Of a DNA stretch of 64,000 bases, positions 1 through 10,112 are shown piece by piece (position 1 is the first letter of the stretch; each line of letters starts with the position of its first letter). The stretch comes from Niebla homalea (Eukaryota > Ascomycota > Lecanoromycetes > Lecanorales > Ramalinaceae). Location of the stretch: NCBI GenBank assembly GCA_019925105.1, contig JAHGAU010000043.1, positions 124,001 to 188,000 on the forward strand, written 5' to 3'. The notes below the pieces were generated by a model. That model saw nothing but the letters and a program-made list of their open reading frames with translations, made no database searches and was not told the DNA's origin. A program made the position numbers and the translations under genes.

Positions 1-3000
1 TCTTTTATATACTTTTTCTTTTCTTTAAATATATAAATATGCCCTCCTTTTCTTATTAATTAATTATTAGAATATACGTTTTTAAAGCTGATTTTACTCT
101 TTAAACTTTTTCTTTTCTTATAATTTATTAATTTTAATTATTTTTTTTATTTTCTGATTTAATCTTTAAGTTTTCTTTATTATTCTTATATTTAAATAAG
201 TTTAACTTAGTTTTTTTTTTTTTTATTATTATCGCGTTCCTATAATATAGCTTTTTATATATTAACTTTTAACGTATTTTACTTAACGGGTATATTTAAA
301 ATTTAAGTAATTAAATATCTTCTTTATAAATAATATCCTTAATCTTTAATATCTTTATTTAAATCTTAAAGTTAACCATAATTAACTTTAATTATAAGAA
401 TCTTAATAAGATATTATAATTTAAGTTATCTTTTAATATTATAAATATTTATATTAATTTAATTATTCTTACGACTTAAATATTAAATATAACCTATATA
501 TAAAGTAATATATAGTTTTTATTTATTATTAATATATTTAAGTAATTAATTTTAAGCAATTTTAAAGGCCTTTTTTTTATCCGTAATTCCCTTATTATAC
601 TTAAGTTAATTATAATAATATCCGATCCTTAATCGGCTTTTATATTAAGTAACTTACTTATTTATTCCGGTTAATAAATAATTATTATATTTATAAAGTA
701 TACTTACTTATTCTTATTAAATATAGCTTTAAGGTCTCGTTTTAAGCTTATAATTATAATATTATTGATCTTTAATCGTTTATTCTAAATCGTCTTTTAT
801 ATCCCTTTTCCGTTATTCTCGGGAATTTCCTTAATAACTATAATCTTTTTACGACGTATATGGTTAAGGTTTAATACGTTCTTTATAAGTCGGTTTATCT
901 TTTTCTGAAATATAATAAAAGTTATATTAAATATATTATAAGGAATATAATATTATTAATTAATAAAATCCGTTTAACGTTTAAGGTTTACTTTTTTAAT
1001 AATCCGATAATTTATTAAAATTCTTTCTTCCTCTTAATCCTCGTTTTTCCCTTCGGCTTCCCTTTATTTATTCCTTAATTTATATAAGCTTAATTCTTTT
1101 TTTCTAAATTATTATCTTTAATTCGTTATCGCTTCGCGGCTATATTTACCATTATATTTACTTCGTAATTAACGTCCTTATTAAGGGGGTATCCTTTTTT
1201 TTTTATGGTAATAACTTCGTAACCAAAGTTATTAATAGTTTCTTTATTATTAATTTTATTAAGGACTTTTCCTTTTTCTTATATAGTTAAAACGATAGTT
1301 ATTACGTTTATTAATACGTTTAATTAATCGGTAAACGGTACGGTTATAGGTAATAATAATAGTCGGTAATCCGTATTACGATGCCCGTTTTTACGGTTTT
1401 AATCCTTCTTTTATATATATTTTTTTTCGTTAAAACTTACGTTATTTCCGTTATATTTTTATTTATAGCTTATATATTTTTCCGTTAAGAATATATTATA
1501 ATATTTATAGTAAATAAAGTATAATTTTATATTAAATAACTTAAAGCTATTAATATAAGGGTTTTTAAACTTAACTGGATTAAATAATCTTAAAGTAAAT
1601 TAATTATTCCTTTTAATATTTTAATTAATATATAAATTTTATTAATAATTCTATAGTTTTTAATTTATATTTTCCGCTTAATTATTAATATTCTATTAGG
1701 ATAAATTTTAAGGTTAATTTTAATATTTAAGTTATTAAGGTAATATTACTTACGATAATTATATTAACGCTATTTATATTATTAAAACGTCTTAAAGCCT
1801 TTTATTTATATAATTTTAAGGGTATTTAATTTATTATATTCCTTTTATTTATAGTATTTATATAATTCCGTTATAATTAATATATATTAAATTTACTTTT
1901 AACGTAGCTTTTAGAGGTTTCTGTTTATATAACTTAATTAATTTATAAATATTTAAACTTTAAGATTCGTTTCTTTATCCTTTTTTTTTTTTTTAAGTTT
2001 CCGTTTTTTTTTTTTTTTTCTATAACCCGTTCTGCCTTAAAATATACTTTATAAAGATTAAGCTTTTTATATATATCTTCTATTAAACGTTTACGGAGCT
2101 TTATATCCGTTAAATTATTCTTAAAACGATTAATTACGTTTTTTAATATATATTTAATTATTCTATTTATTATATTCTTTAATTTTCCGGGTTTAATATT
2201 TTTTCCGTTTAAGTTATATATAATACGGAATATACGTTTATAATAATTAAAGATAAAATTAATTCCTTAAGATAATATTTTAATATTATTTACCGCTTAT
2301 TCCGTAAAGTTATCGGGATTTAATTTTAAGAATTTTTAACTTAATAGTTTTTAAAAGTTTTTATATCTTTTTTTATAACATTATTTATTATTTTATCCGT
2401 AAGTAAGGCTTTAATTTTTAGTTATTCTATTTAGTACGTTATGTTTCCTTTAAGTCTTATATTTATCGCGTTTATCTATTAATTAAGGGAAGTATCTTTT
2501 CCGATCTCCTTTTATACGTTACGGATTTATCTTTATATATTATTTAGTTTACTTTTTTGCTTATTTAATTCTCTTAATTTATAGAATAGAATCTTAATCT
2601 TAAATTATATTATAATTCTTTACTATAAAGTTTCCGATAATTTTAAGGTAAAAATTAAGATTATTAATAGTATTACGGAGTTTTCTTTTATATCTAACTT
2701 TATTATTACTATTAAGGAGGATACTTAGAACTATTTAAGTGCCTCCTTTACTTTATATATATTAATTAATTCCCCTTTAAATTTAAAGGATTAAGGGATT
2801 CTTAATAATATTTCGTTATTTTTTAAAGAAAGGTTAATAAAATTTATTATTAAGTAATCCTCGATAATATTTATAATTATTAATAAATACGGGATGGCCC
2901 CGTAACTTATATGAATTTATCTTAATCTTCTCTATTTTTTATTCAATATAAAATATAGAGGTATATATTCTTTTTAATAAAGGAAATAAAACAATAATAA

Positions 3001-4842
3001 AAAGAATAATAATACCGTAATTAATTTTTAATTCGTATAATAGTACCTAACTTTACCTTTCCTATTTTAAAAGTATTAAGTTATATATGAGATAAAATAC
3101 ACTATCGTTAATATATTACCAGTATTGATAAGGGTATTTTAAAGAAAGGGGTTTACGGTTGCTTTAAGTAACTATATTTTATTTTTATCTTTTTACTTTT
3201 TTTTTTTTTAAGGAAATAATTAAATTAATATATAATCGTATAACGTTAATAAGGGTCCTTTTAGTCTTTTGGGTTATTATATAGGTATATATGAATTATA
3301 CCTTATTATAAGTCTGTATTTCCCTTTCAGATTAAAGTAAGTTTTAATTATTTATTCTGATTTTCTCTGCTTTTTATATAAAAAAGCCTTAAGGAGGGTA
3401 TTATTAGATTAAATAAATCTCATATTAATAACCGCTATAGGTTATTATTGGTATTCCTGGTATATATACGATATAATTATTATTTTAAGTATATTTATTT
3501 CTATTCTTTTTTATTAATTCTTTTAATTGGTCTTATTACTTACTTCTTTTTATTATTTGTTTATTTAGTTTACTTTCTGGTTTTTCGATTCTTAATTGCT
3601 TAATTTATAACTTAAGGTAAAAAAGCTTATTGCGTCCGGTTAATATATTATATAGCTTACGGTTATTTCCTAAGAATTTTAAAGACTGGTCTAAACCTTT
3701 ATAAATAATTTAAAACTTAATTACCGCCTAAATAATTTTTAATTTAGTAATTTACGTTTTAATAAGAAATATCTCTTTAAGAGGTATATACGATTATTTA
3801 AGCCTTATTAAAGAATCTTATTTTTATTACCCTTATCGTTAAGATATACGGTTTAATTCGGTTCGGTTATTCCGATAGCTATTAAGGAGTTTTATATATT
3901 TATTAATATTAAGGTACCCGGTATTATTTACGGGTCTTAAAAGATCGTTTACCCGGTATAAAATGGTTTTCAGGATTGACTTTACGTCTTTAAGGAATAT
4001 ATACGATACTCCGAATTAAATTAAGGAATCTTACTTATAATAGATAAATCGGTTACTCGGAATCGTCCTATAAGACTTACGGTTTAATTACTCGGAATAG
4101 TTTAATAAGACTTACGAATTAATCGGGTTTAATTACTTATATTAGCTTAATAAGTCTTATATTTTAATTATTATAGTCGTTAATTATTAAATAATAATTT
4201 TACGCTATTTAAAATAATTAATTTTTTTTATTTTTTTCTTTAATTACTTTAATTTCTTTTATTTTAAGAAAACGGCTTATATTAATATATAGGTCGTAAT
4301 TTCCTTAACGATAATCTAGAATATCCGGTAATATATACGATTATTTCTTAATTAAAGTTTAAGCCCGTTATTAATATAAAAGGTATTACTATCCTTTTAT
4401 AATTAAGGCGCTTTAAAAAAGCTATCGTTTTTTTTTACTTTTTAATTCTTAATAATTAATAGTTAATTAATAAATATTAATAATACTTTGTTAATACGTA
4501 CGAACGGGGTCCCTATATTAATTACGGGTGGTAATAAGAATATCCGAATAAGGGTACCTGGAAAAAAGTTACTTAAATACCCTTATTTTTCTTAATTTTG
4601 GTATTTATTTAATAAGTAAGTGGTAATTAAGAATATTCTGTGAATATATATAAATCTATAGCCTATTATTCTCGTTATATATGTATATTATAGTAATAAT
4701 AAAGGTCGGTTTTCTATAGTATCTTTATAATTTTTACTACCGTTAATTAAGGAAAAAACACGGTAGGTTATTTATAATTAAGTCGTATAATTAAACCGAA
4801 TTCTTTAATATATATAAGTAAATAAAAGCCTTCTTAAAACCG
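1..4842. repeat. RIP-degraded AT-rich repeat tract, unclassified
   Basis: No open reading frame of useful length exists on either strand. CA and TG are very rare while CG, CT and AG remain, which is the RIP pattern. Islands of less mutated sequence occur near 2885-3160 and 3250-3480, and a loose tandem of about 40-base units (sharing ACTCGGAAT and AAGACTTACG) lies at about 4040-4160. I could not find a pair of long terminal repeats or a readable transposase or reverse transcriptase motif, so the element families are unknown. Confidence 0.7.
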
Positions 4843-5095
4843 CCAGAAAAAATGGGAAGGGATAAAAGAGTAAAAGTAATAAAATAGTAAGTAATAATAA
4901 AGTATAATTAAAGATAAGCCGTAGCCCTTATATAAGTTAATAAGGTATAAGTTACTTGCTATAATAATCCGTTATACCCTTCCTTTTTCAAGTGTGTACG
5001 AATCGATTCCACCCTTAGTCAGCCCTCTTGGTGTTTCCCTTCCTTCATGCACCCATCCGCAAGTTTGGTGTCTTCCATGCTCTCCCCTTTCCAAA
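4843..5095 (+). repeat. MITE-like repeat, copy 1
   Basis: This ~253-base block recurs in inverted orientation at about 28497-28756. The two share long identical stretches, for example around CAAGTGTGTA, GAATCGATTCCACCCTTAGT and ATGCACCCATCCGCAAGTTT. The ends (CCAGAAAA..., ...CCTTTCCAA) resemble imperfect terminal inverted repeats (TTGGAAAG against TTAGAAAAG in copy 2). No clear target duplication was seen. The left half of this copy is RIPped, the right half is clean. It could also be a short solo LTR or a SINE; it has no coding capacity. Confidence 0.7.
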
Positions 5096-5506
5096 ATATT
5101 TTATTAAAGATCTCGTAAAAGCCTTTACCGGAGAAGCCTTTACTAAAGAACCCTCCGGCGGAAAAGCCATATTATATCTATATATATAGTGGAAGGATAT
5201 ACGTAACTATAGTAGAGGCACGACTAAGCTACGAAGTTCATTCAGAGAGACAAGGAGCATGCCCCTTACCAGAACCCCGAAAACGCCAGCTTAGCGAGGT
5301 GCGCATTGACAGAGCTGCTATTGAACTTGGACTTTATTCAACGTGATCAGGAATATCTACCTGCCTGTGCTTGATTATCGTCAGCAGCTCACGCCGGCCC
5401 TGCGTTGAAATAAACAAGTCAATCAGAAGGCCTTGAGTCGGCCCCGAACGGTTCGCAACTTGATGTAGCTCAATCATCGTTACATATGATTCTAATCCAT
5501 GATTCC
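5096..5506. other. Isochore edge, no gene seen
   Basis: AT-rich RIPped sequence gives way to GC-balanced sequence between about 5100 and 5250. I see no open reading frame or repeat here. It is the 3' flank of the minus-strand secreted-protein gene that ends at 5507. Confidence 0.5.
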
Positions 5507-6621
5507 TCATTGGATCGTAACGGTGTTATTAAATGTAACCGAGGGTGGCCGTGTTCTTTTGTTAATAAAGCCTCGACCAACAATTGCCCCGTTCCTACGG
5601 ACCCTGAATTCAAGCTCGTGCCACCGCAGCCGTAGAGGTTCAATGGTAGGCAGCCGTTTAGCGAGATCTGCCAGGGCAAGAATTACGATCCTGTGTGTCA
5701 AATTGTCCACAGCCTCAATACTGGTTGCTATAATGGCAAGGCTCCACTCTTTGTCGTTGTCGAACCCGATGACGCCAGAGGTCGACGCATCTTTATCGTT
5801 ATACTCAGCCTCTGAGATAAGGATACTAGCGAGGATATTGTAGATGAGGTGGGGACGGAAAGGCTCGCCCCCGCTGTGTAGATCTGTGATGATGACGCCG
5901 TTGGTCTCAATCTCTTGGCCAGCGAGGGGTTGCGAAAGGCTTTGGGTAGATTCCAAACTGGTGCTCCGTGTCTTCACATTTGCGCTTGTGGTGCCGTTAG
6001 TTTTGTTGCCATCAAGGCTGCTGCCTCCCGACACTGGAACGGTAGAAAGGATCTGGCCAAACCCGATCGGCGGCTTATCTTCGTACTCCACCATGAATGA
6101 GATCGCGATATAGCTATTGCGTTGAAACCAACACGACAAGATGCGGATTACCCACAGAATCTCCTTGGTATGCAAGCCGGAGATGCCTGGCGCCTTACTG
6201 CTGGCGAAACTAATGTCAGTGTCAGCGAAGACGTTTTGAAATCTTTCTCGGTAGTCGGCCCATTGCTCCAAAGCCAAGACGCTCATGGTGATGGCGGTGC
6301 TGACGTAGACATCGATTTTGGAAAGGATGACTACAGGCGTTTTAGGCCTCACGTCACATTGGAAATCGGCGGGTTGAGGCTCCTTGATTAGATGCTCGGA
6401 ATAGCTACTGTTGATGTAGGAAATCGGACCTGTCAGATCTCCTTTCGGACACGTGAAGGGGGCGGCGCTAGACCATCAGATGCTTGAACTTGCTTCTTCG
6501 GGGCTTGTCACTCTTACGAATTGAGGATGGAGAGATCAGCGTCAGATGATTCAGTCGGTAAAAAGCATTGAGAAGGACTCAGACTCAACAAGAAGACCAG
6601 AACCCTCAGTGCTTTGATCAT
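5507..6621 (-). CDS. Predicted secreted protein, two exons
   Basis: Exon 1 runs 6621-6518 and exon 2 6467-5507, with a 50-base intron (GTAAGAG donor, TCTAG acceptor). Splicing keeps the frame and removes the stop codon that ends exon 1's frame, giving 354 residues. The chosen start gives a classic signal peptide (MIKALRVLVFLLSLSP, then SQC); an upstream in-frame ATG at 6699 would bury it. The mature part has only three cysteines (FTCP, FQCD, LSCW) and several N-glycosylation sequons (NSS, NKT, NGT, NLT, NNT). Residues about 75-160 look folded, followed by a Ser/Thr-rich linker (SLESTQSLSQ) and a second hydrophobic-patterned region ending at NNTVTIQ. I do not recognise a family. Inference: an extracellular protein. 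Its position within 0.5 kb of an RIPped AT-rich tract resembles that of many fungal effector genes, but no function is shown. Confidence 0.65.
6518..6621 (-). other. Exon 1 of the secreted-protein gene
   Basis: Codes for the signal peptide and the first mature residues. It ends within a serine codon at the GTAAGAG donor (donor G at 6517). Exon 2 resumes at 6467 with the remaining base of that codon. Confidence 0.6.
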
Positions 6622-7754
6622 TGCGTACAGTGCTACCCAAGACGCTGTACAATTATCGGCAAGCCACGGATTCCAATTGGTCTTATAATCTTTTTCCATG
6701 TCTCACACACTGGAGGTCCATAGTGTCAATCGCTACTCGCACAGTCGCTAAGCGCAAAAACCATGAACGAAACATTGTTTCTCTCTTAAGCACGGGGAGA
6801 TCGAATTATATCAGAGCGTGATGGAATTTCGGGGAAAATGTGTACAGAAGACGCTCCTATCCTTGCAGAGTCGCAACAACTTGTTTCAGGCTCGGTGGAA
6901 GGCGACAGTCATAGCATTGCATATCCTAGGATCGAGGCTCCCTGAATGGAACAGTCATCGAAATTTGTATGCACCAAGTAAAGGTCCAATCCGTTCTAGA
7001 AGATAAGCCAGTCAGAAAGATGGTCGGTGGTCTCATGTCTTTTGGATCGCCTCTGGTTAGGGATATTAGATCTGGGAGTTGTCGCCAGGACGTGGGGCCT
7101 TTGCCCGTAGCGGATGCTTGAAAGGTTGCTCCTCTGTAGCCGACACATAATGTGGAGACGCGCATGTATCGTTCGATGCGGTAAGCGGCTCTCTCTGTGG
7201 GACTTTGATATGGGAAGGAGTCAGGCGCAGCCGGGGTCGCCTATTTCAGCTCGGACGCTACCTATGATCTAGACCCGGCTGGCCCTGCTGGGGCGGCGGG
7301 GGTGGGCCTGAGCCGATGAGCTCTTTGCGGGTAACGAGTACCCCACAGGGCGCTCGCGATTTTCGAGTGCGGTGCCCTGCGGGGACCGGCTCAACTGCGG
7401 GGTCTTTGGTGGTCCGGGTGCCGCTCCACTGCTGGGTATCTGGCTTTGCGGGGCCTCTGAAGTCTGAACCCGAAAAGTGGCATAGAATAAGCTTTAAACC
7501 TCACTACTTCTTCCTTCTCCAGCACCATGAATCGCGGCCTTACGCTTCTAGGTACACGAGGGTTATTCTAGTCTTTTGGCGAGGGAGGAAACAGGATGGG
7601 GATAAAAGCGCTTGGGTGCAAAACAACCGGGCGGCGTAGAGTGTTTTTGTTTTGTTTTTTAATGGTTTTTTTTCATGTTTTTTTCCAAGTTTTGTTTCGG
7701 TAAGAGGGTGGCAAATTATTAGAATTGAAGGATTTCGGCAGAGCTGATCTTGGT
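6622..7754. other. Intergenic island sequence, GC-rich patch
   Basis: Presumably contains the promoter of the minus-strand gene ending at 5507, but no motif stands out. A locally GC-rich patch at about 7250-7470 repeats the words GCGGGG and GGGTGCC. A T/G-rich run with several oligo-T blocks lies at 7640-7700. The 107-residue open frame at 7316-7639 is low-complexity with no start context or homology that I recognise. Confidence 0.45.
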
Positions 7755-8107
7755 AGGCAGCCGTGCCACGGAGCGGGCTTATCTTGTTCCGCGCTGCTTA
7801 ACGCACGTACCTGTATAAATTACATGTATATTTCCAACACTCACATTATTCCGTAACTAATCAACATTCATGCATACTCTACCCACACATATACTGAGCA
7901 CACCACAATTTGGTAGCAACAGCCAAAGATAACAATCCTCATCGCACTCAGCATGTAGACGACACGGTACAGACGGATGTCGCACAATCGCGATTCCAAT
8001 CACCACTAAGACGAGCGACCACCCCCGGATCGCATTTGGCAGAGAACCAACACTTCAGTCACCCTGTCAACTTTGTGACACCATCACCAGCTATGTATTC
8101 AGCATAG
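7755..8107 (+). repeat. Retroelement LTR-like remnant with possible primer-binding site
   Basis: The stretch around 7764-7800 (GCGGGCTTATCTTGTTCCGC) closely resembles the segment upstream of the gag start in both tandem copies (about 13215-13240 and 34090-34110, GGGCTTACCTTGTTCCGC). It is followed by a TATA-type AT block and then by CACCACAATTTGGTAGCAAC at 7898-7917, which looks like an LTR end (CA) and a tRNA-complementary primer-binding site. A 65-residue open frame (7910-8107) follows at the place where gag would begin, but it carries no recognisable gag motif. I read this as a decayed, divergent relative of the retroelement at 13 kb. Confidence 0.4.
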
Positions 8108-8528
8108 TCACTCAGCAGACGTGCCTTAAGATCGTCCCTGTTCGATAGGCAAGACGGCAACCCCGATACCAGCCAACCTCTCAAATCCGCAAAGCTTCGC
8201 CCGCAATACGTCAGCAACTACCTCAGAGCCGACGCTATCAGTTGGTATATAAGCCTACGAGAAGCAGAAAGAGTGGGGATCAATACACGTCTAAAGCTAT
8301 GGATTCAAGAGCTTGAGAGGAGCAATTCAAAGAGACGGTCGGGAAGGCCCCTGTCCAACGACAAATCCATCATGCTTCTGTTCGAGCGCCTGGCGCCAGC
8401 GGGCTTCATGGTCACCGTATAGCGTTCCACTCCCGCTCTCCAGCCTATAGCATTGTATACGTACCCGCACCTGAACACAGACGACCTGGGGCGGGCGGTC
8501 CGTGAACGACATCGAAAAGATGTGGGGG
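8108..8528. other. No gene seen
   Basis: GC-balanced sequence without long open frames, repeats or RNA-gene signatures that I can recognise. Confidence 0.4.
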
Positions 8529-9774
8529 TTAAACGTAGCCTTGAAGTCGGATGAGAGTGGTCTTACGGACTCTCGATATGTGCCCGTCGTTGATGGTGAT
8601 CGCGTGGTCTATGGTCATATGGGAGTAGTTCCCAGCGAGCATGTGCCCGCACTCCTGGAGCTTCTTGACCCCCAACGTTGAAACCACCCTCCTGCTGGTA
8701 CCCCTCGTCGCCTGCACTATTGTGTAGATCCGCTCCCTTATTGAGAACGACAAAAGACGTTTTCTTGAGAAGCATGGCCGCTCAGCTGGGCTCTTTTACT
8801 ACGCGCGCAATCGCTCTGACAACTTCGTCGTTTCCATTCCCGTTCCCCACATCTGTTTCGTATACCATACCCTCTTGCATTTATCGTATACCATGCCCTC
8901 TTCTATATTAAGGTAGGTCCAGGTCTCCGTCTAATATACGAACCAATAGCCCATCTCCTATCGCACTCATCTTCCCCCATGCGAGTAGACCAAATCGACC
9001 GTGGGCTCTTTCACTTTTATGGTCTTATGCCATATCACAGCGACGATCCTGTTGTTCAACATAGGCTCTATGGAGCTCGAGCTGCACCTTGGTCGCCGTT
9101 ATGTTGTATACACTGCCTGAACATTATAAGCGGCTTCTCTGTCCTTTTATATTACGCTGTATTGATCCATGGTTTCGAGCAAGATGGACGAGCCATTTAA
9201 AGCCCGCCCGGTACGATATAATCCCGTCAATCACCATCTTCGCTGCGATTACGTCCGGCTTCCCGGTATACTCGGCCAGGTCGCAGTGGGTGTAATGGTG
9301 GCCAGGCAAGAGGCGACGGTCAGCAGCGGTTCTGCGATACGAACTATATACCGGAAATCGTAGCAAAGTACGTACACCTCAACCCCGATGACCTTGCCCG
9401 TGAACTTGACTTCGTACCCTAGCAGTTCGAGAAGGTCTCTTACTATATGGTCCACGGAGACGACGATTAATGTGAACTCGAGATCGAACTTTCGCCCTTA
9501 AAACGACTCGATGCACCCGATCGCAGCCAAGGATAAGCGCACTATGGATCTGACGATGGGGTTCAAGTGTCTATTCTATCACTGTAAGTAACATAGTCGC
9601 GCAGTCTGACTCAGTCATTTCTCTCTGCAATGTCTCAAGCATCCCGGCCATGAACGGAGGGCATATATCGAAACGCCGAAAAGATGCCATTACCGCCAGA
9701 AGTCTGTTACAGCGATAGACGAAGAAGTCTGTCATAGCGATGAACGAAAAGCAGACATCTTTCATAAGGCTCAT
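8529..9774 (-). pseudogene. Decayed gene remnant, unrecognised
   Basis: Minus-strand open pieces follow one another in different frames: 9774-9571 (RRFDICPPFMAGMLETLQRE), 9455-9249 (LLELLGYEVKFTGKVIGVEV), 9366-9124 (HCDLAEYTGKPDVIAAKMVI) and 8753-8529 (KKLQECGHMLAGNYSHMTID). Their composition looks protein-like, but stops and frame changes separate them and no set of plausible introns joins them. I cannot assign a family. It may be one broken gene or several fragments, and the plus-strand open frames over the same ground look like shadows. Confidence 0.3.
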
Positions 9775-10112
9775 TGGACAAGGAGATGGAAATGAGATGG
9801 GGCTGTGTGCCGATCTATCCTACGCTACCACAGCTTTGGTCTTGGTAAGATCCCATGGCCTGACATATCAGCCCAAGTCTTCATCCCTCCCACATCATTT
9901 CACGTCCTCACATCATCTTGCTCACCGTCCCGGTCGCCACCCCCTCCCCCCCTAAACCCCCGGATCCACAAGTCTCTTATGGTCATGGGCAAGGACGGGT
10001 CACTTCTTTCATCCAGCTTTAGGCTATGCATGACAGGCTAGCATTATTCATAATATTCATAAGCCAAAGGAGCTTTCCCTTCTCCACATAATCTTCATTT
10101 AATCAGTACACG
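9775..10112. other. 3' flank of the protease gene
   Basis: Short gap between the remnant to the left and the stop codon of the Ulp1-like gene at 10113. It contains pyrimidine-rich stretches (about 9890-9960) and AATATTCATAA near 10050, but no coding feature. Confidence 0.4.

Noticed and set aside
7316..7639. 107-residue plus-strand gene
   Set aside because: GC-rich low-complexity sequence, no start context, no intron signals and no recognisable motif.
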